Shown: one piece after another, positions 1 through 9,565 of the stretch
Position numbering within the stretch: the first letter of the stretch is position 1
Layout of the letters: the number at the start of each line of letters is the position of its first letter
Source of the DNA: Branchiostoma floridae
Lineage: Eukaryota; Chordata; Leptocardii; Amphioxiformes; Branchiostomatidae
Assembly: GCF_000003815.2 (NCBI RefSeq)
Contig: NC_049980.1
Span: forward strand, 4,174,370 to 4,238,369
Direction of reading: 5' to 3'
DNA length: 64,000 bases
Notes under the pieces: model-generated
The model's database searches: none
Seen by the model: only the letters and a program-made list of their open reading frames with translations
Told to the model about the DNA's origin: nothing
Made by a program: the position numbers and the translations under genes

Positions 1-575
1 TTGTTTAGATGTCACTTTATAGACTATGACTGACGCATCGATGATAAAGAAAGTACGCGAAGATAAAACTCACCGTACATTGGACTTTTTAAGACAGACA
101 GACTTCTTTGACTACATGATGCTGTCCTTTATTTTGCGTATTCTTACTGTGTGATAGACGTGTTGTTTTGTTGGAGGGTTTTATGTTTTATTTGTGTGTT
201 TTGTATCATGTGTTTTTGGGTGACCTTTGCCACTTTTTACTCTATTGGTTTCTTTTCTTTTCTTGCTTTTTTTGTTTGTTTTCCTGGGTGATATCAGCAC
301 ACACCCCAGCTTTTCTGTGACCGGGGTCCAGTGAATTCTGTTTGCGACCAGAGTCATGGAGAAGTTGACCTGCGGGTATAAAGAGACAAAAGGACATAAA
401 TATAACAATGCCTTGAACGGATTTTCTGTTACAAAATGTACTGTGTAGGTATACCCTTCCTCTGTATAAACAGAGTCTTATTTTAGAGTACGTTTACAAA
501 ATGCAAAGGACCGCAATGTAAAATGAAAAGCTGATAGAATGCTCCGTAAATAGTTTCATCAGGTTGGTAGATCAA
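1..575. other. Intergenic, nothing recognised
   Basis: AT-rich sequence with T-rich runs. The short open frames have no family signature. A 13-bp string ending in agaatgct occurs near 531-543 and again just after the fold-back element at 817-829, so it may be a target duplication of that element. Confidence 0.5.
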
Positions 576-816
576 TCGAACAAAGTCTCCTTCGTTTCAC
601 TACCTTCTTCTAATTCCCCTGTAGACGTTTCGGTGACTGTCACCTTCATCAGTACAAAATGAACCATACTAACATTATCAGTGCGATATGAGCTATATAG
701 TAATTACCGATAACGTTAGTATGGTTCATTTTGTATTGATGAAGGTGACAGACAGTCACCGAAACGTCTACAGGAGAATTAAAAGAAGGTTGTGAAACGA
801 AGAAGACTTTGTTCGA
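576..816. mobile_element. Fold-back (long inverted repeat) element
   Basis: The two halves are near-perfect inverted copies of each other: about 105 bp from tcgaacaaag on the left against ctttgttcga on the right, with a short centre near 690-705. The direct repeat ctgatagaatgct flanks it at 531-543 and 817-829, though with about 30 bp between the left copy and the arm. No coding capacity. Each arm carries a hammerhead-ribozyme-like string (617-657 on the minus strand, 732-772 on the plus strand). Confidence 0.8.
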
Positions 817-1904
817 CTGATAGAATGCTGTTTTCGATTCATCAAGAAAAACGCTTACAATGACAATTATTGCATATCACCCAGATCAACAGAAAACAAC
901 AAATACACTATTGTCTCTGGACATATATCTTGTCACTATAAGACATGATCTTTTACGTTGACCCATAGGCTGTGGGCCCTTTCTCTGTAACGAATTGTTA
1001 GTCTACCTCACCTTTATGCTCTGAGCAGTGATTCCTTCTGAAGTCTGCGGGTGGCCATGCTACCTGCGCGAACAGAGATAGAATAGGCATGAATACATTG
1101 CAGCCATTTCCTGCCATTCACCGAGAATCAAATTGGTTTGCCTTTTATGAAAAACAGCTGGTCGTTACTGGAATATTCATTGAGTCATATGAGTCTTGTC
1201 GAAAAGGAAGGGATACTACATAAAGATAAGGCCAAAAAATCCCGGCGGAACATTTCCTAAACACAATTCCGTGCGCAATTAACTGCCAACGATCAACTCA
1301 AGGATCTCAGCAATCATACAGTCTAATTAATGCATGTTGGGTCGGTAACAAAATTAAAACTGGACCGCTCGGTTGGGTGGCAGTGTACCCAAGCGTACAA
1401 TTTATAACACTTTAAGCTTGTTGACACATTGGACCATGGTCGTCGGAATATCTGCTGAAGAGACTAATCAACGCATTAACATAGAGAACTGTTACATGGG
1501 CACCATTGCAAACGTGGACAAGTACAGGTAGACCAGAACTATGTGACAGTAACCTCTTACAACCACACCGCCAACACAACACGCTTACAAAAAAATAAAC
1601 ATGTCCAACAAGAATGTACAATCCGTGTAAACGAACAAAAATACACGTCTAAACTGACATCAAATCACAACAAAACCGGTACAAAGAAAAAAAAGAGGTG
1701 CGAAATATCTGATTCAATGACAACAACAAATCATTACTATCACATCTATCACGCATCAAACAACAAAACAAAGTCTCAAAGTAAAATTACTAAAATTTAG
1801 AACCTACAACTTACAAGAGCAAAGCCGATGACCTTAACTGATGATATCAAAAGAAAGACTACATTACGATACATGCAATGCAACTTTAGCATACTATTTT
1901 TGAT
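817..1904. other. Intergenic, nothing recognised
   Basis: Unique-looking AT-rich sequence. Open frames here are short, mostly without plausible starts, and show no domain motif. Confidence 0.5.
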
Positions 1905-2110
1905 ATCTTCAAATTATCATAAAAGTTTCAGTATCAAATTCCCTTTTCCTTCGAGGGCTCCCCGGCACCTCTACGGTGCTAGGAGTGATGCATGTCCGCC
2001 AAGGCATCTGCGCATACGGGGTCGTTTACGGGCTCGCTCCCTCCCTGGGACCCCAGTAACTGAATCCTGCTTTTGCTTGACTTCCAGTTTTGTAAGATCC
2101 AACCTTTCCC
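1905..2110 (+). repeat. Dispersed element, left-end copy
   Basis: The order of short blocks (atcataaaagttt, a C-rich segment, then gctaggagtgatgc and tttgcttgacttcca) matches the segment at 3520-3740 (atcataaaaaagttt, gctgggagtgatgc, tttgcttgatttgga). It is a degraded copy of the element described at 3517-4080 and 44175-44692. Confidence 0.5.
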
Positions 2111-3157
2111 CTTCCATATTTACATTTCGGAACGGCCATGAAATCCGCAATCAACACAGCTTTCTAATCTTATTAGTCGCGAATCCAGCAAAACCTTTCT
2201 AGAAAAACAGATGGCATCTACAGTAAGTCTACTCAAATTAAGTGCTACAACGGTTTGACTTTCTTTCTCTCTTGCTAGCGGTAGAATTTGACGAAGCTCG
2301 AAAATCTGACGGGGTTTAATAGCACCGCATTTTCACTACGGTAAACCTGACTTGCGGGAGATAAACTCGTATTTATGAAATATAAACAGATTTTGGCTAT
2401 ATCTAGAGGGCCAAGAAAAGGAGCGGTATCGCAGTACCTCTCTCCGTACAATTGAAGCTTAGTCTCGTCACAAAGAAGCGTACAATTTAAGCTTTGAAAG
2501 GGTTGAAATCACATCACCGTAGAATTTATTCACCAATCCAGACACAAGTACATGTAGAAAGGCATCAACTGGAAGTCTAGACCTTGATGATTCTAGGAGA
2601 GATATACACGGTATCGGCCACGGAACAATGACACTACACAATGAATGCCGACCGATCTAACCGGAGAGGGAATATCAAAAACTATATTCTTTCAATGATA
2701 TAACTCTCCGCTGCACCAAATGCAAGGAACAGGCCATTTAACCGGAGAAAAACCAACATACCTTGTCAGAAGTGACGCATGTCCTTGTATCTGCAGCGGA
2801 AACAGAGTCCAACCTACAGTCGTAGCTTCCAGAAAAGTTACAGCTGAGATGACCTCAGGCCCGATGTTAACACATAGAACGCCCCGCTCTTTCTGTCTCG
2901 TCAACAGACAAGAAACGGAGTGTATACCCGGACCCTCCCAGTTTCGGAAGATTGACAGGAGGGTGGCCAGTTTTGTCCTATTGGTCAAATGTCTTAAGAC
3001 TTCTCCCTGATTGGAGAAGCCATAGGTCTGGGGGGATCAAACCAGTTTGAACCAGTTCCGCCTTATCCAAGAACTGGCCATAAGGTCCCTGGGGAAAGCA
3101 TTGAGTCACTGACCTTTGAAAGGTTTCTAGGTCACACGCCCGAGGTCTGTCCCTGAT
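2111..3157. other. Intergenic, nothing firm
   Basis: There is a weak echo of the dispersed element around 2765-2790 (agtgacgcatgtcc). Overlapping open frames on both strands between 2692 and 3010 show no recognisable domain or codon signature. Confidence 0.4.
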
Positions 3158-3325
3158 CAACAAACAGCCGGACGTACAAAACAGACGATGGTAGAAATGT
3201 GTTTTCGGGTCTGTTCCAGATCAACAAACAGGCGAGCTAACAAATACAGGCGATGGTAGAAATGTGTTTTCGGGTCTGCTCCAGATAAACAAACAGGCGA
3301 GCTTGAAACAGGCGATGATGTTTTC
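3158..3325 (+). repeat. Short tandem duplication, unit about 66-70 bp
   Basis: Two and a half copies of a unit containing gatcaacaaacag, gatggtagaaatgtg and ttttcgggtctg. The last copy is truncated and has an internal deletion. Confidence 0.75.
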
Positions 3326-3516
3326 GAACGTGCAAGATTTGGCTCCAGGTATGGATTTATAGTTGCTGGGCGGACAGGACAAGTCAAAACAGGACAAAAA
3401 AACGACCATGTGCAGGGCACTGTTTATTTTTGACACAACCAAGAAACCTACCTGATGGATCTTTAACTTCAAAACAATAACTACGTTCTGATACTGTAAC
3501 TCCATCATGTTTATCA

Positions 3517-4080
3517 CCAATGATAACTTATCATAAAAAAGTTTGAGTTACAAATTCACTTCACCTACTATTGTTTAGCCTGGTATTAAAGCTGTAACTA
3601 CAAACTATACCCCGGTACTATGTATACCTCTAATGTGCTGGGAGTGATGCCGGTCCCTCAAGGAAGATAAGGGATCATAAGGGCACACGAGGTCTATGGA
3701 TGATATCAGTGGGCTCATCAATTTTTGCTTGATTTGGAAGAAAACTAAAGGACCCCCCCCCCCCAAGATGTTGAATATGTACCAAAATGAGAAGATACAT
3801 CGTGTGATAGCTTTGCAGAGGTCACACTAGTGAGGTGCATGTAGCCATGACAGTAGTTGTAGAAGTGAAACTAGTTCGAAAGTACATGTATATATGATGT
3901 TATAGCCATAACTGTAGTTGTCCCATTGGTGATAAAGTGATAACAGTCTAGCACACTAGTGATACTTTTTTGTGCACCTCTTGAATACAGAAATAAAAGA
4001 CTTGTTTGCTGAGGTACCATGTCTTGTCAATTCTATCATAGTCTTGAAAACAAAAAGAAAATTTAGGAGCACATCATTAT
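3517..4080 (+). mobile_element. Dispersed non-coding element copy (MITE-like)
   Basis: Blocks in the same order as at 44175-44692: taccaaaatgag, agttgtagaaatgaaact-like, and cttgaatacag followed by ccatgt. No transposase is visible. A poly-C run interrupts it at about 3752. The open frame on the minus strand at 3956-4399 overlaps this repeat and is not believed to be a gene. Confidence 0.6.
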
Positions 4081-5619
4081 GATCATAAGGTTGGTATGGG
4101 TTCACACGTGTGTATATATTCAAGTCTACGAGGCAGGCTCCACCGTCACTGATTGTAGGAAATGGACAGACAGGTAACATACCAGAGGAGTTGCCGTTTA
4201 CTAATTTTTCATGCACAAATGCCCATTTCTGCAAAAAACATAATTGTGTCCTTCTAATTCTCCACGCGTTCCTCCTCCAAGTGTGGCCCCACTTGTGGTC
4301 CATGTACGGGAACCCTGTCGGGTTTGGGTAGACTACTCTTCTACGACAGAGGACACAGACTGAGCTCATGAGGTGACTCGGTACTATCTTGAATGGCAAG
4401 ATGTTGTATCCATTGCATTATCCCACATTTCCGTGTTTTTCCTGACCCCCTCCCAATACCCTAATTATGTTGTTGCTTTGACCTCAAAGTCATGTAGCTC
4501 TATATTAACCTTTTCGATCTGCGAATTTACTGCGCTTCTGACCGGTGGGGGCTAACGGTACATGTTTTGTCTGCACCGATCTTGCTGGCCGATAATTGTC
4601 ATTCCGGGCGAACAGGTTGTTTGTTTATGTTGCTTACCCAGCAAACCGCCTAATGGCGGCGTTACACCCCAGGTTTGAACTGAATAGTGCAAGCTGCATA
4701 TCCGGACAGAATCCATTCACGTCGGGAAAGTGTAACGTTACATGTTGTAGGTTCTTTAACGTGCCCGAGGTGTCCGGTTTTGGAGGTTGAGGTTGTAATG
4801 TCCATCGGAGCTGGGTGTGTAGTGGTACATGGTGGAGTGTAATCATATCTCCGACAGGAAATGTATTGTCTTTGAGGGTGTATTCCTCTTCTTCTTCTGT
4901 CATGTTTGAACACATTTTTCACATGATTTAAGTCAATAACAAATGAACAGAACTTTTTGAGAATTTCTGGGCCCTCGTGTGAGTTGATTAGAGATGAGTA
5001 CGACGAAGTAGCAATTACTCTGAGTGGAACATAACTTGCATAATTAATTAGAAAACGATACATTTTGTGGGGATAATCCATAACGGTGAACTATAGGAAT
5101 TCCGAACATATAAGGCAGGTACCTTATCAACAGCTAAACTTTACCCCAATGGATTGACCTAATTTGGATAAAGGAGGACATGCCGTATTTCCTAAGATAT
5201 CTTTTATCTCCTGTCTTCTAAACGATAGGAAGGTAATACTCACAGTATGCAGCTAATATATATACATACATATACGATTCTATATAAATGAATAGCTATC
5301 AATCATATAGTTAGTTCCTAATTTGCATGATAATACCAGCAACACTGTAATACTTAGAAACGTGCGATATATTCTACAAATACCCCGAACATAATGAATA
5401 AGAACACCTCGAACATTTCTGCATTTACATGTGAGTACGAGCATTGTGTATGAAGACCGTGGTGCTATTGTTTTCTCTCACTAACTTGAAATAAGGTACA
5501 GTGCATAACCAGATCAAAATTGCTGTGCCATAGGCATAATTATCTCAAATCAGAGGTAACGGTCGGGGAAGGGGGTAAGGGGGAAGTTAGTAGAGTGGGT
5601 CGTATGGAGTAAGTATACA
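4081..5619. other. Intergenic, SINE-like remnant near 4750
   Basis: No gene recognised. The string around 4745-4785 (gttctttaacgtgcccgagg) resembles the body of the SINEs elsewhere in the window read from the minus strand (for example gttcttttacgtgctc near 30285). The rest is unassigned. Confidence 0.45.
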
Positions 5620-5872
5620 TAGTGTTCGGCTCAGACCCAAGTGGTATCGGCTTCGAATCCGTCACTGATCTTGTGCCCTTGAGGATTGGAAGGTACACAT
5701 TACATGACTTTGCTCACTTCACTCATATGAAAATGAGTACTTAGCTAGTTTGGGACGTCCCTCGGATAGGACGTTAAATGAGGGTCTCGTGTGTGAGGAC
5801 AGCCGTAAAAGAACCTGCCACACAAAAGAGTAGGGGTCCTTCCCGGTGTGAGTGGATCAAGGAGTATCAAAA
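5620..5872 (+). mobile_element. SINE copy, degraded tRNA head
   Basis: Reads in order ggcttcgaatccgtcac (B-box-like), ttgtgcccttgag, cttcactcatatgaaaatga, gggacgtccctcgg, gacgttaaatg, and ends gtgagtggatcaa. The same sequence of blocks appears in the better-preserved copy at 38318-38705. It lies just upstream of a LINE fragment of the type whose tail this SINE family shares. Confidence 0.75.
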
Positions 5873-5889
5873 GCATGTGGCTATGATAA

Positions 5890-6440
5890 TGTAGGTAACC
5901 GTTCCCTTAAATCCATATGTCCCTACATCTCTCCGACAAAATTGCATATGTTTTTAATTTGTCCCTAAACCACGGAGTCTTCCCTGAATCCCGGAAAAGA
6001 ACAAATGTGGTACCAATTTACAAAAAGGGGGACCCCGAGGAACTACCGATCTGTATCCCTAGATTCTCCCTACTCACCTCTCTGTCCAAAATCCTTGAAA
6101 AAATTGTATTTAAATACTTGTACAACCACCTGATGTCCCAAAACTTATTATATCCTCTTCAGTCTGGATTTATCCGGGGAGATCCAACTGTAGGCCAACT
6201 TGTTTATGGTCACACTCGTCAGTATCTTCAGGAGCTGATCACTCCTGAAGTCTCTGCCTCTACTCCCTACGACCTTCGTAACAAACACAATTTACAGCCA
6301 CCTACTTGTACCACAACTCGTTACCAAAGGTCCTTTATTCCGTATACTACATATCACTGGAATGGTCTTGATATAGCTGTATGGTCACTTAATCTTTCGT
6401 CAATCAAAAATTACTTAGTAACATTAGCTCGCCCTTCCCT
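5890..6440 (+). pseudogene. Internally deleted non-LTR reverse transcriptase
   Basis: An open frame of about 175 residues. Its first half has the fingers region of a CR1/Jockey-group reverse transcriptase (NVVPIYKKGDPEE, then LTSLSKILEKIV and QSGF). After residue ~105 it jumps directly to the C-terminal region (TPYDLRNKHNLQ, then FIPYTTYHWNGL). The palm motifs A (DxxxAFD), B and C (YADD) are missing, so it cannot be active, yet the junction near 6225 keeps the frame open. The continuation of the same element resumes after an inverted-repeat insertion, at about 7174. Confidence 0.8.
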
Positions 6441-7175
6441 TTAAGCCCCGGTCACAAAGCGTGTACGATTCCTTGCGATGCGCAGTATGAGCATGGGCTA
6501 TAGGCCTCGGAATTATTGTTGAGATAGCGGGGGGCCAATGGGCGCGAGCCGCCAACCCGCCGCGCACAGGTGATGCAGACAATTGTTTGATCGCTACATG
6601 TACGTGAGTTCATAATTAGATCAAATCTCAGCTCTCGTCGGCCCCGGGTCAGTTTACCATAATCATAATAACCATAGGGACAAGTCGAACAGAAAGGCAG
6701 GCTCTATGAGTCGCAAATATATGTGATATAATGCTTATGATATGATTTTTGTATGATGGCATTTTTTGTTGACAGCATATCATAATACGATCTTCGAAAA
6801 ATCCTGACTCGTAGAGCCCGCAAGCAGGCAGAGATAACCATACCAGTACTTTTGCTTGATTTGAACCTTTGCTTGTACATGTAATACACATGTTGTCATG
6901 GTCTCTTTTAATCTATTTTTACAGTTAAAGATATCATAGAAAGGTATTCAACAGCTACGTCCACATTTGGTCGGATAAAGAAGCGCAGAAGCGGTCATGC
7001 GGCTATTCAGAAGAGACACAAGTGAAAAATCGTACGACGCTGGAAAGATTTTGAACATCATCCGATGCATTACGATGGCTGATTTTGCTGCGATTTACTG
7101 CGCTCATCGTACGATATGCGGAATACTCCATCGCCAGAAATCGTACGCGCTTTGTGACTGGGGCTTTACACACAT
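6441..7175. mobile_element. Terminal-inverted-repeat element inserted in a LINE
   Basis: The left end aagccccggtcacaaagcg pairs with the right end cgctttgtgactggggctt. The inverted match extends over about 28 bp, including gtacgatt / aatcgtac. No transposase frame is visible in about 730 bp. It separates the LINE fragment ending at 6440 from its continuation. The exact target duplication could not be resolved by eye. Confidence 0.75.
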
Positions 7176-7600
7176 TTAGTCACGGCCCCAGATACGCCTG
7201 CGCTTTACTCACACGCCTCCGCATCGGGACCTGTAGTTTGAACTTTAGCTTATCCACACGTAATTTAGTCGATAGTCCTTCTTGTAGCTGTGGCTCCCGA
7301 TGTGAAAGCGTTGCCCATTATTTACTGTACTGCCCTAACTACAACCAACTTAGAATATCCCTTCTCTGCAATCTTCATGACCTTGTAAGCTCAACCCTTG
7401 ATTTGAAAACTTTGTCTGATCCAGCCCTAGCTCAACTCTTACATAGGGGTTCACCCTCTTTTTCAAAGGAAACAAATAGCAACATTATGATTTTCCTGAT
7501 ATGCAGCCTGTCTCCTACAGTAGAAACCTGTTATGTTTCGCCATGTGGCGGTTTACCGGATATGGCACACATGCAAACAAACAAAATAGTGGCCACGATT
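7174..7600 (+). pseudogene. LINE C-terminus and 3' end
   Basis: Encodes a C-terminal segment typical of Jockey/CR1-type LINEs: ALLTRLRIGTCSLN, then a Cys/His cluster (CSCGSRCESVAHYLLYC) that matches the C-terminal zinc-knuckle-like region of these elements. The coding part ends before about 7500. The 3' tail at 7497-7590 (gatatgcagcctgt, cgccatgtggcggtttacc, then caaacaaacaaa) is shared with the SINE tail at 38615-38705. It is presumed to be the other half of the fragment at 5890-6440. Confidence 0.75.
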
Positions 7601-7847
7601 TCTCCCTCTCTTCGATCGTGGCGGGAAGCAGACAAATATAATGAATCCCAGACCCACCCACCCCCAGCTCTTTGGGAGAAAGTCATGATTGTATTTGAGC
7701 CTCCTAGTAGCAGCTTTTTCTTGAATTGCAAGAATAGATTTTGTTCAAGAATTCGAGAATAATAAGTTATCTAGGAGTTAATAATATGGATCGTCATAAT
7801 TCTAGCATGTATACATCGACATAAAAACGGATAGGATGTTAGTTGTG
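7601..7847. other. Intergenic, nothing recognised
   Basis: No motif, repeat or exon signal seen. Confidence 0.4.
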
Positions 7848-8162
7848 TAAAGCTGAGGGCACAACCCGCCGTACGTGATTTTTGTACGTACGTTTTTTTT
7901 TGGGGGGGGGGGGAGGGGGAGGTCCCATCCGCCACGTTTTCTGAAAACGTGGGGAAGGAATGGCAAGAGCAGGGAGAGAAGGCAGAGAAAATTTCGACAT
8001 GCACGTAGAGTTCTACGGCGTGTCTGCGTACTCCCAAACCCGTTGGATTTCGTACGATTTCGTACGGAGACGGTACTTACTACTTACGGTTCCAAAGAAC
8101 ATTGCCCACGTTTTGGCACGTAGATACCACGCATGTTCAGCGGGTTGTGCCCTTAGCTTTAA
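7848..8162. mobile_element. MITE with taaagct..ggcacaacccgc inverted ends
   Basis: The left end taaagctgagggcacaaccc and the right end gggttgtgcccttagcttta are inverted copies over about 23 bp. The 315-bp interior contains a poly-G run and no transposase. A second copy in the opposite orientation is at 8676-8870. Its right end abuts the MITE at 8163. Confidence 0.75.
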
Positions 8163-8370
8163 GGTGGTATCTCACTGCACTTGCGTCAGGCTTGCGTCAC
8201 TGCGGAATTCGAAAGATACTTAACGAATTTCAGAGATAAAGAACGAATATCCTTATGTCTCGTGTATTTAAGACATACTTTTACGTATTACGCAAAATCT
8301 AAATTATAGAAAATCTTAGAAAATAACAAAGCAGTGATGCAAGCTTGACACAAGTGCAGTTGGATACCAA
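8163..8370. mobile_element. MITE with ggtatctcactgcacttg inverted ends
   Basis: The left end ggtggtatctcactgcactt is inverted at the right end as aagtgcagttggatacc. The match extends inward (gcgtcaggcttgcgtcactg against cagtgatgcaagcttgac), giving arms of about 40 bp. AT-rich, non-coding interior of about 120 bp. A one-ended copy lies at 39165-39245. Confidence 0.75.
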
Positions 8371-8675
8371 CATAACTACAACCATTGTTGTGTCCTTGAT
8401 TGCATGATCATAACCGGCTTTGGTTTGACATTAACTCTCATTCTTACCTCCATGAAAAAATGGAGATAAATATAGTTTTGGGTGTGTCTGTCTGTGTGTT
8501 TGTGTTGTCAGCATAACTATTAAAAGAAACTCTAGACGGATTACAATGGTATTTGGTATGTGGATAGGTGTTAAGAAAACAAAGGTCAAGGTCAATTTTG
8601 GGCCCCTAATATGTGACCTTGGTACTGCAGCAGAAATTCCGTTTTTGTATCTTTTGACCTGGATGTGCTTGGTGG
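8371..8675. other. Intergenic, nothing recognised
   Basis: No repeat or exon signal seen. Confidence 0.4.
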
Positions 8676-8870
8676 CTTGTGACGTAAAGGTAGGGGCACA
8701 ACCCGCCGTACGTGCAAATACGTGCTGTCTAAGTGCCAAAACGTAGGCAATCTTTTGGGATCCGTAAGTGGTAAGGACCGCCTCCGTACGAACTCCTGGG
8801 AATCGGAGTGATTTTGGAGCACGCAGACAGCCGTAGAACTTGCAGGCAAAACTGTGTGCCATTTCAGAGG
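8674..8870 (-). mobile_element. Half copy of the MITE at 7848
   Basis: Read on the minus strand it matches 7990-8160: gttctacggctgtctgcgt, ttcgtacggaggcggt, cacttacggatccc, gttttggcacttagac, then gcgggttgtgcccc. The first 49 bp (8674-8722) recur exactly at 9121-9169. Confidence 0.7.
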
Positions 8871-9120
8871 ATAGCTAAACAAAGAAACGACGACTTTCCT
8901 TCATCTCTAGTATACAGGTAGTTTAGACAGAGATGTACTACAGATATGGTATGCTTATTATGTAAATGATGACTTAATTTACATGTAATTAATGAGGAAA
9001 TATGTGTTTCTAGTGTTTTCCTTAATAGGATTTTTATGCACCTAAAATAAATAATTCATGGGAAGTGTAGCATTAACGTATGCTAAATATAAAAATAAGA
9101 GTCTAATTTGCATATAATTT
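8871..9120. other. AT-rich spacer, nothing recognised
   Basis: No coding or repeat signal seen. Confidence 0.4.
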
Positions 9121-9169
9121 GGCTTGTGACGTAAAGGTAGGGGCACAACCCGCCGTACGTGCAAATACG
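9121..9169 (+). repeat. 49-bp exact repeat of the MITE end
   Basis: Identical by eye to 8674-8722, from ggcttgtgacgtaaagg to gtgcaaatacg. The sequence then switches abruptly into material that belongs to, or abuts, the LINE 5' region. Confidence 0.8.
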
Positions 9170-9198
9170 AAATACCAAGGCTACAACATGACAGGGCT

Positions 9199-9393
9199 AT
9201 GGAACGATGGGGTCCAGCACACGAATCCAGCGGATGGCGACGTGACCCTTTCCCCCCATTCCAATCCTACCGTGGCTACGACGATCTGTACATGGACTGG
9301 TTTCCGTCAAACCTGAATGGACAACGGAACCGGTTCCAGCCTGAGCGCTCTCGTGACTATCCGTGGTACAGGGACTATGACTATGAATACTAA
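9199..9393 (+). pseudogene. Possible ORF1 remnant of the LINE
   Basis: A 64-codon open frame rich in Arg, Tyr, Asp and Pro (RSRDYPWYRDYDYEY at its end), 170 bp upstream of ORF2 and in the same orientation. The N-terminal part is cut by a stop just upstream in this frame, while a second frame is open over the same DNA. That it is the C-terminus of a LINE ORF1 is an inference from position only; no conserved ORF1 domain is visible. Confidence 0.3.
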
Positions 9394-9565
9394 CTCAAGG
9401 TTTAGTATCTACTTATATAAGACATCGTATAGTACTTGTTAACAAGTTATAGTAGATTGCAAACGTAGTTGTTTAAGTAAGCTCTTCAGTGATGAAGTAA
9501 AAGTTTTAGTAAAGGTAGGGAATAAGTCAGCACTCTGATAGTTTTGTCGATACTCTTATTAAGCC

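Noticed and set aside
3956-4399. 147-codon minus-strand open frame
   Set aside because: Overlaps a dispersed non-coding element that recurs at 44 kb; no domain motif.
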